The position numbers were made by a program, and so were the translations under genes. Positions 24,005 through 32,486 of a stretch of DNA of 64,000 bases are shown here, piece by piece; position 1 is the stretch's first letter; each line of letters begins with the position of its first letter. The DNA is from Ga0077555 sp041397775. GTDB lineage: Bacteria; Pseudomonadota; Alphaproteobacteria; Rhizobiales; Hyphomicrobiaceae. Location: the NCBI GenBank assembly GCA_041397775.1, contig JAWKWB010000010.1, positions 124,001-188,000 on the forward strand. Reading direction: 5' to 3'. The notes beneath the pieces were generated by a model. It was not told the origin of the DNA. It did not search any database and saw nothing but the letters and a program-made list of their open reading frames with translations.

Positions 24005-25486
24005 TCAGGCGTAGACGAACGCCTTGTCGTCGAGATCGATCGCGGGGAATGCGTCCTTCTCCGACCAGTAGTCCTGATTGTGCTCCCACTCCGGCTTGTT
24101 GCCGCGCTTGGGCAGGATGTCCATCGCGCGCGTGAGATAGCCCGGATTGAAGTTCTCGCCGTCGATCCACGGCAGCAGCGGCATGTTGGAATCCTCCTGC
24201 CGCAGCGCCGGCACGACGCGATGCACGCCCTTCTCCTTCATGTGCTTCAGGAGGCGGCAGACGAAATCGCCGACCATGTCCGCGCGCAGCGTCCAGCTCG
24301 CCCGGAAATAGCCGAATACCCACACCATGTTCGGAATGCCCGTGAACATCATGCCGCGATAGGTGACGGTGTCGTTGAAGTTCAGCGGCTTGCCGTCGAT
24401 CGCGAAGTCGATGTCGCCCAGCACGTTCATGTTGAAGCCCGTCGCCGTCACGATGAGATCGGCGTCCAGCGTCTTGCCGGACTTGAGCTTCACGCCCGTC
24501 TCGGTGAACGTCTCGATCTCGTCGGTGACGACGGAGGCATGCCCGTCGCGCACGCTCGTGAACAGGTCGCCATCGGGAATGAAGGCGAGCCGCTGGCGCC
24601 ATGGCCGGTACTTCGGCGTGAAGTGCGTGGCCACGTCGTAGTCCGGCCCCACGAAGGAGCGAACGTTGTCGAGCAGTTCCTGCTTGACCTGATCGGGCTC
24701 GTTGAACGTGCGCTTCGTGAACATGGCCTGGTCGTGCAGGATCTTCTTGCGCACGATCTCGTGGATCCACGTCTCGTCGATCTGCAGCTTGCGCAATTCG
24801 TCCGCGATCTCGATGGCATTGCGGCCTGTGCGGAAATAGGTCGGCGAACGCTGCAGCATCGTGACGTGCTTGCACTTGCCCGCCATCGCGGGAACGACCG
24901 TCGCCGCCGTCGCGCCCGAGCCGATCACCAGCACGTTCATGTTCGAGTAGTCGAGATCCGTCGGCCAAGTCTGCGGATGAACGATGCGGCCCTTGTACGT
25001 GTCCATCCCCGGCCACTCCGGCGTATAGCCTTCGGAGTGGCGGTAGTAGCCCTGGCACATCCACAGGAAATCGGCCGTGATGCGGAACGCTGCACCCGTG
25101 TCCGTGCGCGTGCCCGTGACCTCCCAGATGTTCTCCGCGCTCGACCACTTGGCCGACGTGATCTGGTGGCCGTAGCGGATGTGGCGGGCGAGATCGTTCT
25201 CCTCGATCACCTCGCCCATGTAGGAGAGGATCTCCTCGGCCGTGGCGATCGGCGGGCCGGTCCACGGCTTGAAGCGATAGCCGAACGTGTAGAGATCGCT
25301 GTCCGAGCGGATGCCCGGATACTTGTGGGTGAGCCACGTGCCGCCGAAGCTTTCCTGCGATTCGAGCACGGCAAACGTCGTCCCAGGCATCTGCGTCGTC
25401 AGGTGATATGCGCCCCCGACGCCCGAGATCCCGGCGCCTACGATGAGCACGTCGAAGTGCTCCTTGTCGTGTCGTACCTTTTGCAT
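24005..25486 (-). CDS. EthA-family flavin monooxygenase (Baeyer-Villiger type)
   Basis: 493-residue FAD/NADPH monooxygenase. GAGISG at 17-22, GGTWLTHKYPGIRSDSD near 49-65, the fingerprint variant Y164-K-G-x3-H170-x3-W174-P, and VIGSGATAATVVPA for NADPH are visible. PTYFRTGRNAIE and the late block IPNMVWVFGYFRASWTLRAD match EthA, the mycobacterial enzyme that activates ethionamide and oxidises ketones. It is therefore a separate branch from the two other copies. ATG 25486 has GGAA with good spacing; ATGs at 25498 and 25537 are alternatives. An FNR-type box lies about 105 bases upstream. Confidence 0.93.
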   Translation of the reverse strand: MQKVRHDKEHFDVLIVGAGISGVGGAYHLTTQMPGTTFAVLESQESFGGTWLTHKYPGIRSDSDLYTFGYRFKPWTGPPIATAEEILSYMGEVIEENDLARHIRYGHQITSAKWSSAENIWEVTGTRTDTGAAFRITADFLWMCQGYYRHSEGYTPEWPGMDTYKGRIVHPQTWPTDLDYSNMNVLVIGSGATAATVVPAMAGKCKHVTMLQRSPTYFRTGRNAIEIADELRKLQIDETWIHEIVRKKILHDQAMFTKRTFNEPDQVKQELLDNVRSFVGPDYDVATHFTPKYRPWRQRLAFIPDGDLFTSVRDGHASVVTDEIETFTETGVKLKSGKTLDADLIVTATGFNMNVLGDIDFAIDGKPLNFNDTVTYRGMMFTGIPNMVWVFGYFRASWTLRADMVGDFVCRLLKHMKEKGVHRVVPALRQEDSNMPLLPWIDGENFNPGYLTRAMDILPKRGNKPEWEHNQDYWSEKDAFPAIDLDDKAFVYA

Positions 25487-25589
25487 GTGGCGTTCCATTC
25501 CGTTTTGCGATGCGGACACAGGTGCGTGCGCGCGCATCGAGTCGTGGTTGTATTTTGTCCTGAGTTTCGGTGTTCCCGCAGCCGCGTTG

Positions 25590-25603
25590 TTGATCCAGAT
25601 CAA
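25590..25603. promoter_or_regulatory. FNR/FixK-type box
   Basis: TTGATCCAGATCAA is a perfect match to the TTGAT-N4-ATCAA consensus bound by FNR, FnrL and FixK proteins. It lies between the acyl-CoA ligase stop and the EthA-like start, both on the minus strand. This suggests oxygen-responsive control of the monooxygenase, which is unexpected for an oxygen-using enzyme. Confidence 0.65.
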
Positions 25604-25635
25604 GTGCATCTGGGTTGCGGGTGCGACAGGCGGCA

Positions 25636-27159
25636 TCACCCTTCGGCCTTCAGTTTCTCCCGTAGTTCCGTCTTGAGGATCTTGCCGTAGTTGTTCTTCG
25701 GCAATGCGTCGATGAAGCGATAGCCCTTCGGCCGCTTGTAGCGCGCGATGTTGTCGAGGCAGAGCTGGTCGAGCTCGGCGCCCGCGAGCGTGCTGCCGGG
25801 GCGGCGCACCACGTAGGCGATGACCTCCTCGCCCCAGTCGGCGTGTGGCTTGGAGACGACGGCGCATTCCAGCACGCCCTGGTGCGTGAGCAGAACTTCC
25901 TCGATCTCACGGGGGTAGATGTTGGAGCCGCCCGAGATGATCATGTCCTTGGAGCGGTCCTTGATGGTCACCAGGCCGTCGGCGTCCATCGCCCCCATGT
26001 CGCCCGTCCACAGCCAGCCGTCCCGCAGCGATTTGGCATTGGCCTCCGGATTGTTCCAGTAGCCGCGCATGACGCAATCGCTGCGCGTGACGATCTCTCC
26101 GATCTCGCCGAACGCAAGCTCCACGCCGTCCTCGCCCACGACCTTCACGGCGCAGCCCGTGCGGGCATAGCCGGTCGAGCCCAGCCGCGCCTCGAAGCGG
26201 GGATGACTGCTGTCCGCATGCATGGTCTTGGGCAGGCCCGTGATCGTCATCGGGCTCTCGCCCTGGCCGTAGAGCTGCGACAGCTTGGGACCGAAGATCT
26301 CCAGCGCGCGCTTGAGATCGGCGACGTACATGGGCGCGCCGCCGTAGGTGATGGTCTTGAGGTTGCGCGTATCGGCGCTACCCGCCAGCGGATGATTGAT
26401 GAGCCGCGACACCATCGTCGGCGCCGCGAACATCGAGACGTTCGGGTAGGACTTGATCGCCGCATAGATCCGGTCCGGCTCGAACGACCCGGGGATGATG
26501 ACGTTGTGGCCGCCTTTGGCGACGAAGGCGAGCCCGAAGAGCCCCGAGCCGTGCGACATCGGCGCGGCGTGGAAGGTCGTGTCGCCCTGATCGAGGAAGT
26601 CGATGTCGGCGTAGTAGGCGTGCGTCATGAACATCAGGTTGCGATGCGTCAGCACGGCGCCCTTCGGCCGTCCGGTCGTGCCGCTGGTATAGAACAGCCA
26701 CGCCTCGTCGTCGGGCGTGCCGGAGCGGTCTGCGCCGGGCTCGGCCGTGATCAGCGCCTCGTAGTCGCGCGTTCCCGTGACCACGACGGGCGGTAGTGCC
26801 GTGCCCGCCGGCAGCTCGGACAGTTTGCCGGCGAGATCCGGTGTCGCAAGGCACAGCCGGGCCCCCGAATTGTCCAGGATCCAGGCGAGCTCCTTGGGAT
26901 GCAGCTTGCTGTTGATCGGCACGGCGGTCAGTCCGGCCCGCCACACCCCCAAGAGGCTCGGCAGGAACTCCACGCAGTTGTCCATCCATAGCCCCACCCG
27001 GGCGCCGGAGACGAGGCCGTGCCGTGTGCGCAGCGCACCGGCGATGCGCGAGACCTGGTCGTCGAAGGCGCCGTAGGTGAGGCTGTGCCCTTCCTCGGTG
27101 ATGGCCGGATGGGATGGCAGGTAGCGGGCGACGGAATGCAGTGTCGTGGCGAGGTTCAT
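25636..27159 (-). CDS. AMP-forming acyl-CoA ligase
   Basis: 507-residue adenylate-forming enzyme that activates a carboxylic acid with ATP and CoA. Motifs in order: LFYTSGTTGRPKGAVLTHRN (P-loop, about residues 168-187), YGQGESPMTI, YARTG, LWTGDMGAMDADG, DRSKDMIISGGSNIYPREIE and the catalytic lysine in PKNNYGKILK. ATG 27159 has AAGGGAG upstream. Neighbouring monooxygenase, hydratase and dehydrogenase genes make a fatty or cyclic acid substrate likely. It diverges from the rhodanese gene. Confidence 0.94.
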   Translation of the reverse strand: MNLATTLHSVARYLPSHPAITEEGHSLTYGAFDDQVSRIAGALRTRHGLVSGARVGLWMDNCVEFLPSLLGVWRAGLTAVPINSKLHPKELAWILDNSGARLCLATPDLAGKLSELPAGTALPPVVVTGTRDYEALITAEPGADRSGTPDDEAWLFYTSGTTGRPKGAVLTHRNLMFMTHAYYADIDFLDQGDTTFHAAPMSHGSGLFGLAFVAKGGHNVIIPGSFEPDRIYAAIKSYPNVSMFAAPTMVSRLINHPLAGSADTRNLKTITYGGAPMYVADLKRALEIFGPKLSQLYGQGESPMTITGLPKTMHADSSHPRFEARLGSTGYARTGCAVKVVGEDGVELAFGEIGEIVTRSDCVMRGYWNNPEANAKSLRDGWLWTGDMGAMDADGLVTIKDRSKDMIISGGSNIYPREIEEVLLTHQGVLECAVVSKPHADWGEEVIAYVVRRPGSTLAGAELDQLCLDNIARYKRPKGYRFIDALPKNNYGKILKTELREKLKAEG

Positions 27160-27355
27160 GCGATGCGCTCCCTTGGGCAAGGCTCGCGCAAGGACGAGCG
27201 AAGGATCGGCAGGAACGGTGCCATCCTCGTGCACCACCTGCAAGTGCGATGGCCTCTTCGTGTCGCCGGCTTCATGGACATGGCCGTGAAAGCGGCGCTT
27301 GCGCCCGGCTCACAGCTGGAGAAGATGGAGCCGGTGCCATCCTGGAGCCCCTCTC

Positions 27356-28312
27356 ATGTCACGTCTCGCTTTTCTACTCGCCGTAGTCCTGCCGGTCCTG
27401 CTGTCGTCTGCCGCGCGCGCGGCAGAACCTGTGGCAGTACCTGCGGCAGAACCTCTCGTCGGCGTCGACTGGCTGAAGTCCCGGTTGGGCAAGCCCGGTA
27501 TCGTCGTTCTCGATCTGCAGCCGAGCATGCGCGATTACGTCGCGGGCCACATTCCCGGTGCCATTTACACCGACTATGCGAGAGGCGGCTGGCGCGAGAA
27601 GAATGCCGCCGGCGTCCCCGGCATGCTGCCGGAGCCCGGCAAGCTCGCGAGCCTGATCGGCCGGCTCGGTATCGGCAACGACACCCACGTCGTGCTGGCG
27701 CCGCTCGGACGCAATGCCGCCGACATGGGCACCGCAACGCGCGTCTACTGGACCTTCAAGGTCCTCGGCCATGACGCGGTCTCCATCCTGGACGGCGGCA
27801 CGCTGGCCTGGGCCGCGCAGACGAAGTCGGCGAATACGGCCATCTACAACATGGAGACGCTGCCCAACACGCGCCCGCCCGCCACGTTCGTCGCAAAGGT
27901 GCGCGGCGGCATGCTGGTCGACAAGGCCGGCGTGCAAAGGGCGATGTCGGACAAGACGCCGCTCGTCGACAATCGCCCGCAGGATTTCTTCATGGGCCTC
28001 ACGCGCAGTCCAGCCTCCCGCATCGGCGGGACATTGCCGGGTGCCCGCTCGCTACCCGAATCCTGGTTGACCCGGAACAACGGTGGCCACTTCCGCTCCA
28101 GGCAGCAACTCGCCTCGATCTACGAGGCGGCCGGTGTGCCGACGGCTGGCGACCAGATCAGCTTCTGCAACACGGGGCATTGGGCGAGCCTGGGCTGGTT
28201 CGTGTCTTCCGAGATCCTCGGCAACAAGTCGGCCCGCATGTACGACGGCTCGATGGCCGAATGGACCGCCGACAAGTCGCTGCCGGTGGACGTGAAGATC
28301 AAGACGCCGTGA
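27356..28312 (+). CDS. Exported tandem rhodanese (sulfurtransferase)
   Basis: 318-residue protein with a Sec signal peptide (about 22 residues, ending ARA) and two rhodanese domains. The first domain has the DLQPSMRDYVAGHIPGAIYT entry but lacks an active-site cysteine (VVLAPLGRNAADMG). The second has the catalytic Cys in SFCNTGHWASLGW. This one-active-domain layout matches thiosulfate or mercaptopyruvate sulfurtransferases, here directed to the periplasm. It precedes the enoyl-CoA hydratase by 136 bases, with a GC hairpin in between, so it is probably a separate unit. Confidence 0.9.
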   Translation: MSRLAFLLAVVLPVLLSSAARAAEPVAVPAAEPLVGVDWLKSRLGKPGIVVLDLQPSMRDYVAGHIPGAIYTDYARGGWREKNAAGVPGMLPEPGKLASLIGRLGIGNDTHVVLAPLGRNAADMGTATRVYWTFKVLGHDAVSILDGGTLAWAAQTKSANTAIYNMETLPNTRPPATFVAKVRGGMLVDKAGVQRAMSDKTPLVDNRPQDFFMGLTRSPASRIGGTLPGARSLPESWLTRNNGGHFRSRQQLASIYEAAGVPTAGDQISFCNTGHWASLGWFVSSEILGNKSARMYDGSMAEWTADKSLPVDVKIKTP

Positions 28313-28448
28313 AGCGACCGCTGCCCGGCACGCCGGGCGCCCTGCGCCGAATGCGCGCCGGGTGATGTCTGCCGTTGAGTGAACTGGCCAGCCGGAATAG
28401 GTTGCGTCCAACTTTCGATCACAAACCGGCTTTCGCAGGGAACGAGGC

Positions 28449-29249
28449 ATGCAACTGAAGACCGAATTCGAGACCATCAGGCTCGAGATCAACGCCGAGA
28501 AGATCGGCGTGATCACCCTGAACCGTCCCGAGATCCGCAACGCGATGAACACGCAGATGATGCTGGATCTGCGCGACTGCTTCCAGCAGTTCTACATCGA
28601 TCCCAATGTCGCCTTCTGCCTCGTCGTGACGGGCACGGGCGACCAGGCCTTCTGCTCGGGCGGCGATCTCAAGGAGCGCAAGGGCATGTCCGACGAGACA
28701 TGGCGCCAGCAGCATGCCATCATCGAGCAGTTGGTGCGCAATCTGCACGACTGCCCGATTCCCGTCATCGCAGCCGTCAACGGCGCGGCCTATGCGGGCG
28801 GCATGGAAATCGCGCTCGCGTGCGATTTCGTCTATGCGGCCGATCATGCGCGCTTCGCCTTGACCGAGGTGACACTCGGTATCATTCCCGGGGCCGCCGG
28901 CACGCAGAACCTGCCGCGCGCGGTGGGCGTGCGGCGTGCCAAGGAAATCATCCTCACCGGCACGCCGTTCTCGGCTGCCGACGCGCTCGAATGGGGCATG
29001 GTCAACAAGGTCGTGCCGGGGCCGAAGCTGATGGACGAGGTGATGGCGACGGCGCGAAAGATCGCCGCCAACGCGCCCGTCTCCGCACGCCAGGCCAAGA
29101 AGTCCCTCGACAAGGCGACCGAGCTCGACCGCTCGTCGGGCTACGCCTTCGAGATCGAGGCCTATAATCGGACGGTCGTGACCCAGGACCGCCAGGAAGG
29201 CATCAATGCCTTCAACGAGAAGCGCAAGCCGGTCTACAAGGGCCAGTAG
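28449..29249 (+). CDS. Enoyl-CoA hydratase, methylglutaconyl-CoA hydratase-like
   Basis: 266-residue crotonase. The oxyanion-hole block FCSGGDLKERKGMSD and AAVNGAAYAGGMEIALACDF, and the catalytic region LTEVTLGIIPGAAGTQNLPR, are typical. LKERKGMS together with IIPGAAGTQ resembles human AUH and bacterial LiuC, which hydrate 3-methylglutaconyl-CoA. The next gene, 20 bases on, is an HMG-CoA lyase, the following step of leucine breakdown, which supports that assignment. ATG 28449 follows GGGAACGAGGC. Confidence 0.9.
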   Translation: MQLKTEFETIRLEINAEKIGVITLNRPEIRNAMNTQMMLDLRDCFQQFYIDPNVAFCLVVTGTGDQAFCSGGDLKERKGMSDETWRQQHAIIEQLVRNLHDCPIPVIAAVNGAAYAGGMEIALACDFVYAADHARFALTEVTLGIIPGAAGTQNLPRAVGVRRAKEIILTGTPFSAADALEWGMVNKVVPGPKLMDEVMATARKIAANAPVSARQAKKSLDKATELDRSSGYAFEIEAYNRTVVTQDRQEGINAFNEKRKPVYKGQ

Positions 29250-29269
29250 GGAACGGGAGGAGACAGTTC

Positions 29270-30226
29270 ATGGCGAATATCGACGTCACCGTACGCGAGG
29301 TGGGGCTGCGTGATGGCCTTCAGCTCGTGAAATCCTTCGTCCCCACGGACACGAAGCTCGCCTGGGCGCAGGCCGTGGCCGCCGCGGGCGTTCCCGAGAT
29401 CGAGATCACCAACTTCGTGCCGCCCAAGGTGATCGCCCAGTTCGCCGATGCCGGCGACGTGGCCAAGGCCGCGCTCCAGATCAAGGGCCCCAACGGCCCC
29501 AAGATCGCGGCGCTGGCGCCCAACCGCAAGGGCGCCGAGAACATGCTCGCGGCCGGCGTCCGCAACGTCAATTTCGTCCTGTCCGTTTCGGAGGGGCACA
29601 ACCAGTCCAACGTGCGCAAGACGACGGATCAGTCCTTTGCAGAGTTCGAGAACGTGGTCTCGCTCCGTAACGAACGGCCGGAGTGGAAGAACATCCGCAT
29701 CCAGGGCTGCCTCGCGACGTCCTTCGGCTGCACCATCGAAGGCCGCGTCGATCCCGATCGCGTCCTGCGCTGCGCCGACCGATACCTGGCGCTGGGGGCG
29801 GACGAGATCCTGTTGGCCGATACCGTGGGGTATGCGTGCCCGAGCGAGGTCCACAACCTCTTCAGCCATACCGTGGCGCTCGCCGCCGGCAAGCCCGTCT
29901 ACGCCCATTTCCACGACACGCGCGGCCTGGGCCTGGCGAACGTCTATGCCGCCCTCGAAGCGGGCGTGCGGGGCTTCGATGCCTCCACGGGCGGTCTGGG
30001 CGGCTGCCCATTCGCGCCGGGCGCCTCCGGCAACATCGTCATGGAGGATCTGATCTTCCTGTTGGAGAAGGAAGGGCTGCGCACGGGCGTCGATCTCGAA
30101 AAGTACCGCGAGGCCCGCCGGATTGCTGAGGCGGCGCTTCCCGACGAGAATTTCTATGGCACGATCCTGCGCGCCGGCCTGCCGAAGGGCTTCACGCCCC
30201 CCACCAAGCTGCTGGCCGCCGAATAG
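29270..30226 (+). CDS. Hydroxymethylglutaryl-CoA lyase
   Basis: 318-residue HMG-CoA lyase of the DRE-TIM metallolyase family. It splits 3-hydroxy-3-methylglutaryl-CoA into acetoacetate and acetyl-CoA. VGLRDGLQ near the start carries the catalytic Arg and metal Asp, YAHFHDTRGLGLAN the metal histidines, and GLGGCPFAPGASGN the active-site cysteine loop. GGGAGGAGA precedes the ATG. It forms an operon with the hydratase. The same family includes lyases for other methylglutaryl substrates, so specificity is not certain. A terminator follows. Confidence 0.93.
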   Translation: MANIDVTVREVGLRDGLQLVKSFVPTDTKLAWAQAVAAAGVPEIEITNFVPPKVIAQFADAGDVAKAALQIKGPNGPKIAALAPNRKGAENMLAAGVRNVNFVLSVSEGHNQSNVRKTTDQSFAEFENVVSLRNERPEWKNIRIQGCLATSFGCTIEGRVDPDRVLRCADRYLALGADEILLADTVGYACPSEVHNLFSHTVALAAGKPVYAHFHDTRGLGLANVYAALEAGVRGFDASTGGLGGCPFAPGASGNIVMEDLIFLLEKEGLRTGVDLEKYREARRIAEAALPDENFYGTILRAGLPKGFTPPTKLLAAE

Positions 30227-30263
30227 CCGGGGCAGGTCGCGCCTCGCGTGCGAAGCCAAGTAG

Positions 30264-30296
30264 GAAGCCGTCCGGAGCGATCCGGGCGGCTTCGTT
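30264..30296 (+). terminator. Intrinsic terminator of the HMG-CoA lyase operon
   Basis: GAAGCCG/CGGCTTC extended by a TCCGG stem with a GCGA loop, followed by GTTT, 38 bases after the stop. Confidence 0.65.
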
Positions 30297-30355
30297 TCAT
30301 GCTCTGTACCTGGGTTTCATGGGCTGTGCCTGGTCCGCGGTGGTCCGCGCGCCCG

Positions 30356-30724
30356 TCAGGCCATCGGCAAGTGGTGTGCGAGCGCCATCTCCAGCCGCAC
30401 GATATGGCGCGGCGAAATGCCCACACGTGAGATGCGCTCACGGAAAATCCCGGAGCGAACTTCCACCCATTGCTGCCCGTAGTGGTCCGTCTTGAGGTCG
30501 ATCGACAACTTCGAGCTGTGCAGGGCTGCAAGCGTGTCCACGACCTCCGACATCAGTCGGTCGTAGCTGGGGCCATCCAGCGTCGCTTCCCTGGTGCGGA
30601 AGGGAAACCGGTCGGAAATACAGACGGTGCGCCTGCCGTTGGCACCCTTTCGCACGCTGACGTTGCGTCCCCGTTTGACGGCCGACACGAATTCCTTGGC
30701 CGTGAATTCTGCTGAAGCCAACAT
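30356..30724 (-). CDS. Hypothetical protein
   Basis: 122 residues, basic and rich in Arg and Ser, with no signal peptide or membrane segment. It starts MLASAEFTAKEFVSAVKRGR and contains RISRVGISPRHIVRLEMALAH at the end. I do not recognise a family. Its ribosome binding site would be GGGGAGAGCTACCC just before ATG 30724. It converges with the HMG-CoA lyase and diverges from an acyl-CoA dehydrogenase across 389 bases. Codon use looks like its neighbours. Confidence 0.6.
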   Translation of the reverse strand: MLASAEFTAKEFVSAVKRGRNVSVRKGANGRRTVCISDRFPFRTREATLDGPSYDRLMSEVVDTLAALHSSKLSIDLKTDHYGQQWVEVRSGIFRERISRVGISPRHIVRLEMALAHHLPMA

Positions 30725-30862
30725 GGGTAGCTCTCCCCGACCAAGCAGACTGCAACGTCGACGTGCGGTCTGGACGATTCTCCGCGATCGAACGATATCG
30801 CATGTGAATGGCTAGAAGAGTTCTGTGAAAGATTTTCTAAAATTCGAGGTAATCCCGCTGCC

Positions 30863-30881
30863 TTGACATGCACGTCGTGCA
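30863..30881. promoter_or_regulatory. TTGACA with overlapping palindrome upstream of acyl-CoA dehydrogenase
   Basis: TTGACA (30863-30868) is immediately followed by the 13-base palindrome TGCACGTCGTGCA (30869-30881), a layout typical of an operator placed over a promoter. It is the most structured part of the 389-base gap 30725-31113. The rest is AT-richer near 30790-30850 and shows no small gene. Confidence 0.35.
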
Positions 30882-31113
30882 GACCGCCAGCGGCGGGTCC
30901 GGTCGATCCCGGACGTTCCGGGCCCCGGCTCGAGATGGACATCACCAGCCCTTGAAGCGGCCCCGCGGGCCCCAGGTCGCCGACGCCGGCGCTTCGGCAT
31001 TGCCGCCATGCGCGGTGCGATGAAGGCTGGACGGAAATGTGGTCCGGGCCGTAAGAGGCGATGAACCCGAGTTTTTCAACGACGCACATGCGTCGGCCAG
31101 CCAGGAGCCCGAC

Positions 31114-32292
31114 ATGTCAGATGAAACCATGACCATGCCCATCGAGACGCAGTGGATGGAAATCCGCGAGGGCGTGCGGGCGGTTTGCGAGCGCTTCGAC
31201 AATGCCTATTGGACGCGCCTCGACAACGCCTCCGAGTACCCCACCGAATTCGTGCAGGCGCTGACGGACGCCGGCTATCTGGCCTGCCTCATCCCTGAGG
31301 AGTTCGGGGGCTCGGGATTGCCGCTGTCCGCAGGCTGCGCCGTTCTGGAGACCATCCACGAGATGGGCTGCAACGCGGCCGCCTGCCATGCGCAGATGTA
31401 TACGATGGGCACCGTGCTGCGGCATGGCAGCGACGAGCAGAAGCGCCGCTACCTGCCGGAAATCGCGTCCGGCAAGCTGCGCCTCCAGGCCTTCGGCGTC
31501 ACCGAGCCGACCACGGGGTCCGACACGACCCAGCTCAAGACGCGCGCCGAAAAGCGCGGCAACAAGTACATCGTGAACGGCCAGAAGGTCTGGACCAGCC
31601 GGGTCATGCACTCCGATCTGATGTTGCTGCTGGCCCGCACGACGCCCGTCGATCAGGTCAAGCGCCGCACGGATGGTCTGTCCGTGTTCCTCGTCGATCT
31701 GCGCGAGGCCAAGGGACGCGGCGTCGAGATGAAGAAGATCGACGCCATGGTCAACCACAACACCTGCGAGGTCTTCTTCGACAACCTCGAGGTGCCGCCC
31801 GATGCGCTGATCGGTGAGGAGGGCAAGGGCTTCCGCTACATCCTCTCCAGCATGAATGCGGAGCGCCTGCTGATCTCGGCGGAATGCCTGGGCGACGCCA
31901 AGTATTTCATCCGCCGCGCCACGGATTATGCCAAGGAGCGCGTCGTCTTCGGCAACCCGATCGGCAAGAACCAGGGCGTTCAGTTCCCCATCGCCCGCGC
32001 CTACGCCGAGATGTGCGCGGCCGAGCTTCTCGTCCAGAAGGGCTGCGCCATGTTCGAGGCGGGCCGCGAGTGCGGCGCGGAAGCGAACATGGGCAAGATG
32101 CTGTCGGCCGACGCGGCCTGGAAGGCGGCCGAGGCCTGCCTGCAGACGTTCGGCGGCTTCGGCTATGCGCGCGAGTACGGCATCGAGCGCAAGTGGCGCG
32201 AGAGCCGCCTCTATCAGACGGCACCGATCTCCACGAACATGGTGCTGGCCTTCGTCGGCCAGAACGTACTGGGCATGCCGCGCAGCTACTGA
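31114..32292 (+). CDS. Acyl-CoA dehydrogenase (isovaleryl-type base)
   Basis: 392-residue acyl-CoA dehydrogenase with FGVTEPTTGSDTTQLKT, VNGQKVWTSRVMHSDL and a C-terminal QTFGGFGYAREYGIERKWRES. At the usual medium-chain catalytic Glu position it reads LYQTAPIS, with no Glu. Instead MNAERLL carries a Glu where isovaleryl-CoA dehydrogenase has its base. This supports a branched-chain role and fits the nearby leucine-type genes, though this is inference. The start at 31114 has AGGAG 6 bases upstream. A terminator follows. Confidence 0.9.
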   Translation: MSDETMTMPIETQWMEIREGVRAVCERFDNAYWTRLDNASEYPTEFVQALTDAGYLACLIPEEFGGSGLPLSAGCAVLETIHEMGCNAAACHAQMYTMGTVLRHGSDEQKRRYLPEIASGKLRLQAFGVTEPTTGSDTTQLKTRAEKRGNKYIVNGQKVWTSRVMHSDLMLLLARTTPVDQVKRRTDGLSVFLVDLREAKGRGVEMKKIDAMVNHNTCEVFFDNLEVPPDALIGEEGKGFRYILSSMNAERLLISAECLGDAKYFIRRATDYAKERVVFGNPIGKNQGVQFPIARAYAEMCAAELLVQKGCAMFEAGRECGAEANMGKMLSADAAWKAAEACLQTFGGFGYAREYGIERKWRESRLYQTAPISTNMVLAFVGQNVLGMPRSY

Positions 32293-32321
32293 ACCGCGTA
32301 CCATGCGAGAGAGAATGTGAG

Positions 32322-32351
32322 CGGGCCGGCGTCGACGACGCCGGCCCGTTT
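32322..32351 (+). terminator. Intrinsic terminator after acyl-CoA dehydrogenase
   Basis: A 10-bp perfect stem CGGGCCGGCG/CGCCGGCCCG with a 7-base loop, followed by TTTGG. Confidence 0.7.
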
Positions 32352-32412
32352 GGCTTTGGCAGGGCGCGGCGTGCGGCTCGCAAAAGTTGGCAATCACGTC
32401 GCAAGGGAGGGG

Positions 32413-32426
32413 TTGACCCGGATCAG
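32413..32426 (+). promoter_or_regulatory. FNR/FixK-like box upstream of the hibernation factor gene
   Basis: TTGACCCGGATCAG matches TTGA-N6-TCA(A/G), one base off the symmetric FNR box. A TTGTAG element follows at 32446-32451, placing the box centre near -40, the usual class II activator position. This predicts induction of hpf at low oxygen. Confidence 0.5.
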
Positions 32427-32486
32427 GCTTGCTCCCACGTTGATGTTGTAGCGTGTGATTTGAGAACCAAAGCGAAAGGATCTGGC

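Noticed and set aside
22103..25690. 1,195-codon plus-strand frame
   Set aside because: Antisense to the E1 alpha and EthA-like genes and out of frame with the oxygenase gene; no motif.
30303..30345. Direct repeat around TTCATG...CTGT.CCTGG
   Set aside because: Only two imperfect short copies between convergent genes; no wider structure.
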